DNA of 64,000 nt from Pseudonocardia sp. CNS-004 (GTDB lineage: Bacteria; Actinomycetota; Actinomycetes; Mycobacteriales; Pseudonocardiaceae), in NCBI GenBank assembly GCA_001942185.1, contig MKJV01000073.1:48512-112511 (forward strand), written 5' to 3'. Under the pieces are notes generated by a model, which saw nothing but the letters and a program-made list of their open reading frames with translations, was not told the origin of the DNA and ran no database searches. Both the position numbers and the translations under genes were made by a program. This document shows positions 1 to 9,817 of the stretch, one piece after another (the stretch's first letter is position 1; every line of letters begins with the position of its first letter).

Positions 1-3000
1 AGTTCGTCACGGCCTGGCACGCACCGCCGGTCACGCCCTCGCACGTTCCCGTGCTGCGCGAGCCCCGCGGGTCGGCCGACACGACCGGGTCGGTCGCCGT
101 CGCCGCGCTGGACGCACGCCCGTTGCAGACGTCACCGCCCGCGCAGGCAACCACCGCGCCTGCGGCGGAGGCCGCCGACGGGCCGGGCGTCAGCCGCGCC
201 CGGTTCACCGGCTGCCGCCGGACAGGGCCAGCGCCGCCCCGGAACCGGTGGAGGCGGTGGAGACGGAGGAGGCTTGGCACCCGGCGGTGCCACCGGCGCA
301 GCTCGCCTCACCGGTGGAGTGCGCGGCGCTCCGCCCGCGACCGCCCCGTCCCAGGCGGAGGTCGACGTCCGCACCGACCCGGAGCACGCCGTGCCCGCCG
401 CGCACACCACGCTGCCGGAGGACGACGCCACGGACGACGGCCCGCTGGTCGGCTGGCCCGGCAGCGGGAGCCCGGTCGCCGGGTCGACCGCCACGAAGTC
501 GGGCGCCGACGACGCGGACGAGCTGGTCTCCCCCGAGCAACCACCGCCGGTGACCGAGCACTCCGCGGTCGCCTTCGTGCCCCGCGCGTGCGGCGACACC
601 GCGGTGTCGCGCGCGCTGGTCGACGACTCGGCCGTGCCACCACACGTCCCGGCGCCGCCGGAGCAGTGCACGGCCGCCGACGCGATCGACACGCTCACCG
701 GTCCGGACACCGCGGCCACGCCGGGCACGGTGCCGCCCGCGGCCGGGTCCCGGTCGGACACCGCGGTACCCGCCGAGCTCCCGCATCCGCCGCCGTCGCC
801 GTGGGCGGTGCAGCTCGAGCTGCCCGTGCTGTCGCGCACCCCGGTGACGTCCCCGGACGCCGCGCCGGTGGTCCGGGCCTCGCCGGAACCGCGGCACGCG
901 ACGACGCCGCACTCGGCGCCTGCGTCGGCGGTGCTCGACGCCGACAGCGCACGGCCCGGCTGCCCCAGTGCTGCGCCCGCCCGGCGGCCGACGGACTCCC
1001 CGACCTCGGCCACCTCGTCGCTCACCTCGGACGTCGCCGCGGTGTCGCACCCACCCGCCGCGGTCGTGCAGCGCGTGGACGCGCTCGTCGTGCGCACCGG
1101 CGCGGCACCGCCCGCAGTCGCGGCGCCGGTCACCTTCCCGGTCGTCGCACCGGTGGCCGTGCCCGTGCACCCCGCGGCGTCATCGCAGTCCACGCTCGCG
1201 CCCGCCGAGCTGGACGCCGAGGCGTCCCCGTCGGACAGCACGGCGAACCGGACCGGACCCACCTCGTTCTCGGACTCCTCGATCGAGGTGTCGGTGCGGG
1301 TGCCGCTCTCCGCGTCGCACCCGCCGCCACGGACCTCGCAGGACGCCGTTCCGGTGCTGACCCGGGACGCGCCCTCCTGCGTCCCGCTCGCGGAACCGCT
1401 GGTGGTGCTCGTCCCGCGGCCGGAGCAGTTCGCGGCGTCGCAGTCGACCTCGACGGTGGCGGCGCTCGCGGTGTCGACCTCGTCGGCCGAACCCTCGGCA
1501 TCGGACTCGGAGACGGCGCGGCACCCGCCGCCGTCGACCGCGCAGTCCGCGGTGGCCTTGGTGCTCGACCTCGGGCCCTTCTTCGCGGCCGTCGGCGCTG
1601 CCGTCCCGGCGCCGGCCTGGTGGTCGGCCCCGGTCGAGCTGGCGGCCGAACCGGTGCAGCCCGCGCCACACTCCGTCTCCGCCTCGGCGCGGACCTCGCC
1701 GGCCTCGTCCAGCTCCACCGAGCTCGACGTCGCGCAGTTCCCACCCCGGCAGCTCGCCGACCCGCTGCCGGTGCCACTGCCGGTCCCGAGCTCCTCACGG
1801 TCGGGCGCGTCCTCGCGGCTCGTGCTCGCCGCGGCAGCGCGATCGTCGCGCCCACTCCCAGAACTGTTGCTCTCACACGTGCCGCTCGCGCTCTCGCACT
1901 CCGCCGACGCCTCGTCCGGGGTCGCCCGGGAACGCTCCTCGCACTCCCCGGTACAGCGGGCCGACGCCCGGGTGGCACCGTCGGCGTCCCCGTCCTTCTT
2001 CCGGCTGGAGGCGCTGCTCCGGCAGCCCCCGCCACCGGACGTGTCGCACGACGCGGACGCCTCGTTGCCGCCCGATCTGGACGACGCACCACCTCCCGAG
2101 GACACACCCGACAGCCCGACCCACCGATCGGAGTCGCGGTTGCCCTCGGAGTCCTCGCTCGCGGCACCACACTCGACGAACACACCGCTCGACCCGCAGC
2201 CGGACACCGAACCCTCACCGTCGAGGTCGTCCTCGGACACCGCGTCGGTGTCGTTCCCGGTGGCGTCCATCAGCTCGTCGGTGGCCTCGTAGACCTCGTC
2301 GCGCTGCGACTCGTACTCCGCAACCTTGCGATCATGGGCCTTCTTGCCGGCCTTGCCGTCGGAGACCTTCTTCTCCTCGGCCGCCAGCTCCTTCTCACGC
2401 TCCGACAGCTCCCGGTGCCCGTCGACGACCTCGTCGACCAGCTCGGCCCGGTCCTCGGACAGCGTCGCGCGCCCGGACTCGTACTCCCGCTCGGCCTTCT
2501 CGTGCTCCGCGGCCTGCTTGTCGTAGTCGGCCTTGCTCGCCTTCCCGGACCCGACCTTCTTCTTCGTCTCCTCGAGCTTCTCCGCGCTGTTGTCGACGTC
2601 GATCCGGTCCTCGAGGACCTTCTCCGTGTTCTCCTCGGAGTCGTCGTACTCGACCCACTCGCCGTCGACGTAGTGGCCGTCGGAGTCGTCGCGCTCGTTC
2701 TCGTTGTCGTCGTCCTCGTCGCGCTTCTCGTCGTCGGCGCGCTTCTCGCGGCGCTCCTCGTCGGCTCCCGACGCCCGCAGGACCGCGGCCTCGATCTCGT
2801 CCGTCGGCGGCGCCCGCGGGGCGGCTTTCACCCGCCGCGCCGATCGCGTCGTCCCCTCGGACTTCCGGGCGCTCGCCCGCTCGCCGTCGTCCGCCGCCTT
2901 CAGCGTGGCGGTCGTGGGCCGGTCCGCGGCGGGTTCGTCGTCGGACGCCGTCGACAGCGCGTCCCGGACCTCCTCGACGGCCCGGTGCACGCCCTTCTCC

Positions 3001-4808
3001 GATTTCTTCCCGTCGACGGCCTTGCGCGCTTTCCGCTCGGCCCCGTCGACCGCCTCGTCCACGAAATCACGCACCGCGCGGGCGGTGTCCCCCGTCCCCA
3101 TCGCCGTCCAGGACCTTGCGCGCCACATCCACGGCGCGCTGCACGGAGCGGCGCTTCTCGTCCCGATCGTCGTCGGACGAGTCGTCCCCGGCGGTGTCGT
3201 CACCGGCTTCGTCGTCCGGCGCCTCGCGGTCGGCGTCGTCGTCGAGAGCCCTGGCGACGCGCGTCAGCACCTCATGTCCGTCCGCGTCGTCGGCGTCCCG
3301 CCGATCACGCGATCCCCCGGCCTGCTTCCGGCGCGGCCCGGAGTCCTCGTCGACGGACTCCCCGCGCGCGGCGGCCCGCCGTGCCCGCTGCGTGGTCGAG
3401 TCGCCGTCGGCCGCGCGGGTCACGCTCTCGTCGTGCTCCACGGCACCGCTGGTGCCGGAGTCGTCGGTCCCGGAGTCCCGCGCCGGCTCACGCTTCCGCG
3501 TGGGGCTGCGCTCCGGTTCGGCCGACTCGGCGTCTGCGACCCTGCTCTCGTCCGCGCTTTCGTCCGCGGTCTCGTCGGCGGTCTCGTCGGCGGTCTCGTC
3601 GGCGCTGCGCTTCTCGGCGGCCTTCTCGTCCTTCTCGTCGGCCGCGCCTTCTTGTCGGCCTGCTTGTCGGCGCCGGCCTTCTTGTCGGCCTGCTTGTCGG
3701 CGCCGGCCTTCTTGTCGGCCTTCTTGTCGGAAGCGGCCTTCTTGTCGCCGCGCTCCTCGTCGTGAGCACCGGCCGGGATGGCCCGAGCGTCGTTCCCGGA
3801 CTCCTCGTCCGCTGCGGACTCGTCGGCGGCTCCACGGGTCTCGGTGTCACCGGTCGCGGTGTCGCGCTTCTCGGATCCGTCGTTCCCGGCGTCCGCGGAC
3901 TCGTCGTTCCCGGATTCCGAGCTGCTCGCCCGCGACCCCCGGCCCGATTCGTCGGACTCGTCGTCGCCCTGCCGGGTCGACTCCGACCGTGCGCGATCGC
4001 CCCGTTCCTCGTCGGAATCCCGGTGATCCGACGTCCGCCGCGAGTCGTCGGTGCGGTCACGCTTCCTGTCCGAGTCACGGTTGCCGGATTCGTCGGCCGA
4101 CTGCTCACGATCCTCCGACTCGCCCGAACGCGGGCCGTCGGACTCGTCGCCACCCTTCCCGCTGTCCGACTTCTTCTCGGACTTCTCGTCCTTGTCGTCG
4201 GACTTCTTCTCGGACTTGCCCTTCTTTTCCTTCTCGGACTTCTCGTCGTCCGACTTGCCCGACTTCTTCTCGGACTTCTCGTCGTCCGACTTGCCCGACT
4301 TCTTCTCGGACTTCTTGTCGTCCGACTTCTCGGACTTCTTGTCGTCCGACTTCTCGGACTTCTTGTCGTCCGACTTCTCGGACTTCTTGCCGTCCGACTC
4401 CTTGTCCTTCTTGTCAGACTTCTTCTTCTCGGACTTGTCGGACTTCTTGCCCGACTTCTTCTCTGACTTCTTGTCCTTCTTCTTGTCCTTCTTCTCGGAC
4501 TTCTTGCCACCCGAGCCCGAGTCGGAATCGCCGCCACCGGCCGGCCGGAGACCGCCGCTCCGGGCCATGCTCATTTTGACGACGCTCGCCTGGACGACCG
4601 GAACCGCAGCGGCAGCCGAGGTCGCCGTCAGGAACGCCGACCCGAGCCACATCACCACGACGGCGCCGGCGACCACGAGCACCCACCGGACGACCCCCAG
4701 CGCGCAGTCGAGCGCGGAGAGACGCAACCGCACGGGAACGATGTCAGCAGTCGAGGAGAGGCCAACGGCCTCGCCCTCGCACACCGACACCTGACCCATG
4801 ACGGACAC
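1..4808 (-). CDS. Giant paired-cysteine repeat surface protein, partial and frameshifted
   Basis: Starts at 4808 (ATG) and runs off the left edge; over 1,500 codons are visible. The N-terminus has one hydrophobic segment (about residues 38-60) followed by an Ala-rich stretch, so it is a signal peptide or membrane anchor. Next come some 300 residues of Lys/Ser/Asp/Glu repeats (KSEKSDD units), a charged coiled-coil-like part (AEREYESG...LSEREKELAAEE), and then a Ser/Thr/Gly/Ala-rich region with about 19 cysteine pairs. A short pair (such as CRGGNC, CDAANC) alternates with a longer glycine-rich pair (such as CAVDGGGC, CEVRGGGC) about every 35 residues. The reading frame changes near 3645, 3090 (in a G run), 330 and 200, yet the repeat pattern resumes in the new frame each time, up to position 1. 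I do not recognise the family. A secreted, disulfide-bonded cell-surface role is inferred. Either sequence errors or a pseudogene could explain the frame changes. Confidence 0.6.
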
Positions 4809-5361
4809 TCCAGAGGTTTCGCCGCTGCACGCGGACGACAGAAGGGGAAGAACCAGAAAGACTCGCGGGCGATGCCGCTCACCGCTACGAGGTGCGAAAA
4901 CACGGGCTCCGCCGCACGTCGCGCCTGAGGCCAGCGACGTGGGGTCGGCCTACGCCGCTCCACTCGCACCGTCTCCCACGAGTCCACCCGTTGCGAGGAT
5001 TCAGCAACCGGCAGCACCCCGGGGAGGCAGCCACAGATGATGTTGAAGGGCAGAGGCGACGGCCGTCGATCGCTCCGACGTCTGACAAGTGATCGATGGG
5101 TGAACATCAGGGTGCGCCGTCCGCGGGCCGCCTCGGGCCGGAGACGCCGCGGCCACGGGTCGCGCCCGAGCGCTGCCGCGACGCGGGGGTTACGTCTCCC
5201 GCCGACGGCCTCGACCCGTCCGGGTCCATCGCCGAACGGCGAGGGATCAGGAGTCGGGAGCGAGCGTTGAGGCCGGGCGAGGAATCCGTCGAGAACGAGC
5301 GGATCGCCGTGGACGCCCACCTCTCGACACCCTGCGCGTCATAGCCGCCCGGGGAAATCCG
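4809..5361. other. Intergenic region, no gene recognised
   Basis: This 550-base stretch separates the start of the cysteine-repeat gene from the stop of a TetR gene, both on the minus strand. It must hold the promoter of the former. I found no convincing coding frame, RNA gene or repeat; the small open frames on both strands have arginine/proline-rich shadow composition. Confidence 0.5.
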
Positions 5362-5970
5362 TCAGGCGAGCGGCCAGCTCTGCAGCGCGGCGTCAACCAC
5401 CCGGTGCAATTCGTCGCGGCCCGCGCCGCCCGCGGCCTGGACTGCGATCCCGGATGCCACGGTCGCGACCAGCCTGGCGAGTAGTGCCGGTTCGGACGTC
5501 GGCGGCAGGTCCCCTTCGTCCTTGGCGCGCTGAAACCTGTCGTGCAGGCGGGCGCAGGCATTGTTGCGCCAATCGGACAGAGCATCCCGGATGGCGTGGT
5601 CGGCGGGTGCCGCGGCCAGAGCGCCCTGGACGGTGAGGCACCCGTGTGGCCGATCGGGATCGGTGGTGGTGTCGACTCCGCCGTGCAGGAACGCCGCGGC
5701 CACCTCTCGGGCGGTCGGTTCCTCGAGCGCTCGCACCACATAACCGGCCGGTCCGGCGGAATAGCGGTCCAACGCCTTGCGGAACAGGTCTTCCTTGTTG
5801 CCGAAGGCGGCATACATGCTCGTGCGGGTGATGCCCATCGCCGCGGTCAGGTCGGTGAGACTGGCCCCCTCGTAGCCCTGTTCCCAGAACACCACCATCG
5901 CGCGCTCGAGGGCCTCGTCCACGTCGAACTCCCGCGGCCGACCGATCGTCGCCCTCCGGGTGTTCGTCAT
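5362..5970 (-). CDS. TetR/AcrR family transcriptional regulator
   Basis: About 202 residues from the ATG at 5970, the first start just before the conserved sequence GRPREFDVDEAL. The N-terminal helix-turn-helix is clear (EGASLTDLTAAMGITRTSMYAAFGNK broken here: ASLTDLTAAMG then ITRTSMYAAFGNKEDLF), and an alpha-helical ligand domain follows, with a conserved middle motif GCLTVQGALAA common in TetR proteins that control short-chain dehydrogenase or efflux genes. Length is normal. It lies upstream of, and diverges from, a decayed S9 peptidase fragment, so its original target may be lost or distant. The inducer cannot be read from the sequence. Confidence 0.85.
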   Translation of the reverse strand: MTNTRRATIGRPREFDVDEALERAMVVFWEQGYEGASLTDLTAAMGITRTSMYAAFGNKEDLFRKALDRYSAGPAGYVVRALEEPTAREVAAAFLHGGVDTTTDPDRPHGCLTVQGALAAAPADHAIRDALSDWRNNACARLHDRFQRAKDEGDLPPTSEPALLARLVATVASGIAVQAAGGAGRDELHRVVDAALQSWPLA

Positions 5971-6085
5971 GACGTCGAGCATAAGCAGCTCGAACCACCC
6001 CGGCACCCGGAAGGGTCAGCGCTGTTGACTGTGCCGCTCCGGCACGGTGTCTGCTCGTTCCGTGGCAGCCGACCCGGAGCACCCG

Positions 6086-6483
6086 ATGACCATCACGACC
6101 GACCTGGTCGATCTCGAGGAGTTCTTCGCCGACCGGGAGTTCGCCTTTCCCACGATCTCCCCGGACGCACCCGGATCGCCTACCTGGCGCCGGTCCACGG
6201 ACGGCGCAACGTGTGGGTCCGCGGTATCGACCAGGATCATTCCGAGGCGGTGTGCGTCACGCACGACGCGCGCCGCGGGATCACCACCTATTACTGGACC
6301 GACGACCCGCGCTTCATGCTCTACCTGCCGCGGGGTCCCCGTCGAGTACCTCCTGGCCGAGGACGAGGGCCACGGCTTCGACAACCCCGAGAACCGCATC
6401 CGGCTCTACCGCGCCATCGAACGGCACTTCGCCGAACACCTGGCGGCCGCCGTGACGGTGGTGGGCCGGCCGTGCCCGCCTGA
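6086..6483 (+). pseudogene. S9 (prolyl oligopeptidase family) peptidase remnant
   Basis: Two conserved pieces of an S9 peptidase are joined with most of the protein missing. The first piece, from ATG 6086, has the N-terminal propeller start (DLVDLEEFFADREFAFPTIS, then after a frame change near 6175 RIAYLAPVHGRRNVWVRG and TTYYWTDDPRFMLYL). The second is the extreme C-terminus, VEYLLAEDEGHGF followed by ENRIRLYRAIERHFAEHL, which holds the catalytic His region (GHGF). S9 peptidases of this type have about 600 residues, so roughly 450 are absent, including the nucleophile Ser motif. This is a deletion derivative and not just a frameshift. Confidence 0.75.
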
Positions 6484-7071
6484 GTGCCGACCCAGCCGCG
6501 TCAGGTTTCGCGCGCGCCGACGAAAGGGCGCGGAGGGCGTCGAACGCTTCCAGGAGATGTACGTCCAGGCTTCGTGCGGGGCGGTCGATCCAGGCGTGCA
6601 CGGCGTGCTGGTAGGCGGTCCAGCCGGTGCGTGCGGCCAGGGCGGCCAGCGGATCGGGGACACCCCGCTGCCGCAGCGCCTGGGCGACGGCGTCGGCGAG
6701 CGAGGCGTGCTTGGCCAGCTCACGTTCGCGAAGTGCCGGTGTCGCTGCGATCACCGCTCGGCGCGGTGCGGCGAACGAGCGGTTGCCTCGAGGATCGGCT
6801 CGACCTTCCGGAAGGCCCAGAGGAGCATCTCGAGCGGCGGCAGCTCGTCGGGCGCCTCGGCCACCGCCTGCTCCAGTGCGGCGCGCACCTCGGGTTCGCC
6901 GCCGAAGAGCACCTCGCGCTTGTCCGGGAAGTGCCGGAAGAACGTGCGCTCGTTGACGCCGGCCCGGGCGGCGATCTCGGCCGTGGTGGTCTGGTCGAAC
7001 CCGCGTTCCCGGTACAGCTCCAGGGCCGCCGTCTGAAGGCGGCGCCGCGCTTCCGCTCCGCTTCGTGGCAC
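6484..7071 (-). CDS. TetR family regulator, frameshifted
   Basis: The N-terminal half starts at 7071 (MPRSGAEARRRLQ) with a strong TetR helix-turn-helix: TTAEIAARAGVNERTFFRHFPDKREVLF in two parts. The frame changes near 6770, after which the ligand domain continues (TPALRERELAKHASLADAVA, then PLAALAARTGWTAYQHAVHA). The family is well known for the FFRHFPDK motif. The 3' end is uncertain; the second frame shows no stop before it runs into the antisense S9 remnant, so a further indel near 6510 is likely. It diverges from the NAD-dependent epimerase at 7196, with strong inverted repeats in between, so it probably represses that gene and itself. Confidence 0.7.
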
Positions 7072-7091
7072 ACGCCGACCCTACCGCTTCG

Positions 7092-7153
7092 CGCCAGTGA
7101 CTGGCGTCATGTTGTGCCAGTGACTGACGCTACGCGTAGAGTCAGTCACTGGC
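7092..7153. promoter_or_regulatory. TetR operator cluster upstream of the epimerase gene
   Basis: A 15-base palindromic block CGCCAGTGACTGGCG lies at 7092-7106. A second site is a perfect 13-base inverted repeat, GCCAGTGACTGAC at 7116-7128 and its complement at 7141-7153, with TACGCGTA in the spacer. The shared half-site is CCAGTGACTG. Position between a divergent TetR gene and the epimerase gene makes it the likely binding region for that TetR; this is inference. Confidence 0.65.
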
Positions 7154-7195
7154 GCTACGCCGCGCCGACCACAGCAGTGAACGGGAGGGTGTCCC

Positions 7196-8095
7196 ATGCA
7201 CGTCTTCGTCACCGGCGGCTCAGGTCTGACCGGCCCCACGGTCGTCGCCGGGCTCGTCGCGGCCGGTCACACCGTCACCGGTCTGGCGCGCTCGGATACC
7301 GCCGCCGCCCGGTTGGCAGCACTGGGCGCCACACCGCATCGCGGTTCCCTTGACGACCTCGACAGCTTGCGCCGCGGCGCCGAAGCCGCCGACGGCGTCC
7401 TGCACATGGCCTTCGGCGGCGACTTCGCCGACCCCGAGGACATGGCGAGGAGGGACCGGATCGCGATCGAGACGCTCGGCCGCGCACTGGAACACTCGGG
7501 CAAGCCGCTCGTCAGCACCTCGGGCACCCTGGTGATGCCCGAGGGGCGGGAGAGCACGGAGAAGGACGAGCCCGACCCCTCCGGGCTCGCGAGCTTCCGG
7601 ATCCCGGGTGAGCAAGCGTGCCTCGCCGCGCGGGGAGTACGCGGCAGCGTGGTCCGTCTCGCGCCGACCGTTCACGGCCCCGGGGACCACGGCTTCATCG
7701 GCATGCTCATCGCCACGGCGCGGAAGAGCGGCATGTCGGCCTACGTCGGCGACGGCGGCAACCGGTGGCCCGCGGTGCACCGACTCGATGCAGCGATCCT
7801 GTTCCGCCTGGCCCTGGAGAAGGCTCCCGCGGGCAGCGTGCTGCACGGGGTGGCCGAGAGCGGCGTCACGATGAAGAGCATCGCGGAGACGATCGCCCGG
7901 GGCCTCGGCCTGCCCGCGGTCCCACTCACCACGGACGAGGCCACCACGCACTTCGACAGCCCGTTCATGGCCACGGTCTACGGCGTCGACGCGCCCGCCT
8001 CCAGCGCGCACACCCAGGAACTGCTCGGCTGGTCGCCCACCCACCCGACGCTGCTCGACGACCTGGAGCACGGCGACTACCTGGCCGTTCACTGA
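7196..8095 (+). CDS. NAD-dependent epimerase/dehydratase family protein (extended SDR)
   Basis: An intact 299-residue protein with the extended-SDR Rossmann motif at the extreme N-terminus (VTGGSGLTGPTVVAGLV, TGxxGxxG type). Later motifs include the conserved HMAFGG stretch and STSGTLV in the middle, and a C-terminal substrate part (HTQELLGWSPTHPTLLDDL) typical of this subgroup. The usual active-site YxxxK is not clear; this subgroup often lacks it. ATG start 7196 has GGGAGG nearby. The likely role is NAD(P)-dependent oxidoreduction or epimerisation of an unknown small molecule in the cytoplasm. Control by the divergent TetR (7071) is suggested by the dyads in between. Confidence 0.85.
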   Translation: MHVFVTGGSGLTGPTVVAGLVAAGHTVTGLARSDTAAARLAALGATPHRGSLDDLDSLRRGAEAADGVLHMAFGGDFADPEDMARRDRIAIETLGRALEHSGKPLVSTSGTLVMPEGRESTEKDEPDPSGLASFRIPGEQACLAARGVRGSVVRLAPTVHGPGDHGFIGMLIATARKSGMSAYVGDGGNRWPAVHRLDAAILFRLALEKAPAGSVLHGVAESGVTMKSIAETIARGLGLPAVPLTTDEATTHFDSPFMATVYGVDAPASSAHTQELLGWSPTHPTLLDDLEHGDYLAVH

Positions 8096-8157
8096 CGCAC
8101 GCGCTCCGGTGGGCGCGCGAGGAGATGCTGCGCGACCACGACGGACGTGTGGTGCGA

Positions 8158-8974
8158 TCAGCCGTGCGCGTCCTCGGTCGCCTCCGGTTTGCGCGCCCGG
8201 ATGACGGCCGACGCCGCGTGTTCGTGGACGCGGTGGGACTCGATCACGTCGACCTCCGTCAGCCCGGCCTCGGTGAGTGCCCGTTCGAAGTCGCCGCGGG
8301 TGAGCGCTCCGGCGACGCAGCCGGTCCACTGGTCGAGGTCGGCGCGGACCGCGGGGTCCATGTCCGGGTCGGCGAGCACGTCGGACACCGCGAACCGCCC
8401 GCCGGGGCGCAGCACCCGGGCCGCCTCCCGGAGTACGACCCGCTTGTCCGCCGCCAGGTTGATCACGCAGTTGGAGATCACCACGTCGACGGAGGCGGCG
8501 GGCAGCGGGATCTCCTCCAGGTACCCCTGCAGGAACACGACGTTGTCCACCCCGGCCTCGGCGGCGTTGCGGCGCGCCAGATCGAGCATCTCCGGTGTCA
8601 TGTCCAGCCCGTACACCCGCCGCCCGGGGAGACGCGGCGGGCGGAGATCAGGACGTCCGCACCCGCCCCCGACCCGAGGTCCAGCACCACCTCTCCGGGC
8701 TGCAGATCGCGACGGCAGTGGGCACGCCACACCCCAGCGATGCCGCGACGGCTCCGTCGGGGACGCCTGCCGCCTCGACGGGGTCGTAGAGCTGCCCACC
8801 GAACGCGACGTCGACCGGCCCGCAGCCTGCGTCCGGGCCACAGCAGCCCGCAGCCTCGACGGCCCGGGCCTGCTCGTGCTCCCCCGCTCCGGACCTGGTC
8901 GCGGCCGCGGCATAGCGGAGCTGCACCGCCTCCCGGATCGATTCCCGCTCGTGGGTTCCGCGCTGCTCGGTCAC
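8158..8974 (-). CDS. arsM: Arsenite S-adenosylmethionine methyltransferase, frameshifted
   Basis: ArsM methylates arsenite to volatile or less toxic methylarsenicals using SAM. The N-terminus from 8974 (REAVQLRYAAAATRSG, then CCGPDAGCGP) matches ArsM, including the early cysteines. The SAM motif VVLDLGSGAGADVLISARRV and the following GLDMTPEMLDLARRNA, SNCVINL and RPGGRFAVSDVLAD motifs are present but in three frames: the frame changes near 8705 and near 8620, where one C appears missing. The C-terminal part reads DQWTGCVAGALTRGDFE, so the arsenite-binding cysteine of the CVAG motif is kept. The gene diverges from arsR-arsC at 9106, as in many actinobacterial ars clusters. Function is well supported; integrity is not. 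Confidence 0.85.
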
Positions 8975-9023
8975 GTGCCCTCCTCCGTCGACGCCGCTCG
9001 GTACTCCATGAAGTATCGACGCA

Positions 9024-9108
9024 CATCGATGATCAGGTCAATCGACGTCCATCGATGCATGTTCGCCGTTGACACCAGGACGATTACTCAGCCATCATTG
9101 AGTCAATG
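9024..9108. promoter_or_regulatory. arsM/arsR-arsC divergent control region with palindromes
   Basis: The short space between arsM and the arsR-arsC fusion contains CATCGATG at 9024-9031 and again at 9050-9057. A third palindrome, CATTGA-G-TCAATG at 9096-9108, ends in the ATG start codon of the fusion gene. ArsR repressors bind AT-rich dyads of similar size, so autorepression by blocking the start region is likely. No footprint is implied. Confidence 0.5.
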
Positions 9109-9807
9109 GAAATTGACCAGCTGTTGCAGCGCCGGGCCGCGGTGCACGCGGCCCTCGGCGACCCCGGGCGACTGGCGATCGTCGACGCACTGACCCTCGG
9201 CGAGGCCTCACCCTCGGAACTGCAGCGCCTGCTGGACATGCCGTCCAACCTGCTGGCCCACCACGTCCGCGTGCTCGAGCGGGCAGGGGTGATCAACCGG
9301 CACCGCTCCGAGGGCGATCGACGGCGCAGCTACCTGCGCCTCGCACCGGCGTCGCTCGAGACGCTGCCACCCACAGCGGCCCGCAACGCAACGATCCACA
9401 ACCCGATCCGGGTCGTCTTCGTCTGCACCGAGAACTCTGCTCGTTCCCAGCTCGCCACCGCGATCTGGGAGACCGCGAGCGAGGTGTCCGCCACCTCGGC
9501 AGGCACTCACCCCGCGCCGGCCGTCCACCCCGGCGCCGTGGCCGCCGCCGCCCGCCACCGGCTGCGGCTCACGCCCGCCACCCCCCGTCACGTGGATGAC
9601 GTGCTGCACCCCGACGACGTCGTCATCACCGTGTGCGACGCCGCCCACGAGGAACTCGGTCCTGGTCCCGACCGGCTGCACTGGTCGGTCCCCGATCCGG
9701 CACGCCGCGGCGACGACGCCGCGTTCGACCGCGCCGTCGACGAACTGACCGAACGCATCGGCCGGCTCGCCCCGGCGATCCGCTCCACCGACCCGACTCC
9801 GACCTGA
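9106..9807 (+). CDS. arsR-arsC: ArsR repressor fused to arsenate reductase (LMW phosphatase fold)
   Basis: One intact 233-residue chain joins an ArsR winged helix (residues 1-90: ALGDPGRLAIVDALTLGEAS, LLAHHVRVLERAGVINRHRSEGDRR) to a low-molecular-weight phosphatase domain (103-225). The second domain has the P-loop VCTENSARSQLA with catalytic Cys107, and a downstream acid region (VPDPARRGDD). Such domains reduce arsenate using mycothiol or thioredoxin. The fusion couples sensing and detoxification. An oddity is that residues 1-100 contain no cysteine, so the usual ArsR arsenite site is absent; only Cys107 and one Cys near residue 178 exist. The ATG sits inside a palindrome, which suggests autoregulation. 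arsC2 follows 10 bases downstream. Confidence 0.88.
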   Translation: MEIDQLLQRRAAVHAALGDPGRLAIVDALTLGEASPSELQRLLDMPSNLLAHHVRVLERAGVINRHRSEGDRRRSYLRLAPASLETLPPTAARNATIHNPIRVVFVCTENSARSQLATAIWETASEVSATSAGTHPAPAVHPGAVAAAARHRLRLTPATPRHVDDVLHPDDVVITVCDAAHEELGPGPDRLHWSVPDPARRGDDAAFDRAVDELTERIGRLAPAIRSTDPTPT

Positions 9808-9817
9808 GGAGAGCATC

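Noticed and set aside
3067..3660. Programmed ribosomal frameshifting in the repeat gene
   Set aside because: The frame changes have no common slippery site, occur at least four times in one gene and are matched by similar changes in some 25 unrelated genes, so sequence error is the better explanation.
51..4466. Very long plus-strand open frame (about 1,470 codons) over the repeat gene
   Set aside because: Its product is Arg/Leu/Val-rich without any domain. It mirrors the low-complexity minus-strand gene, whose KSEKSDD and Cys-pair repeats are clearly the coding sense.
4150..4520. CRISPR-like or minisatellite array in the KSEKSDD region
   Set aside because: The repetition follows codons for Lys, Ser, Glu and Asp with variable units and no spacers; it is coding low complexity.
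4652..5320. Minus-strand frame upstream of the repeat gene
   Set aside because: Arginine/proline-rich with no start or family signal; its second half is the out-of-frame shadow of the repeat gene's N-terminus.
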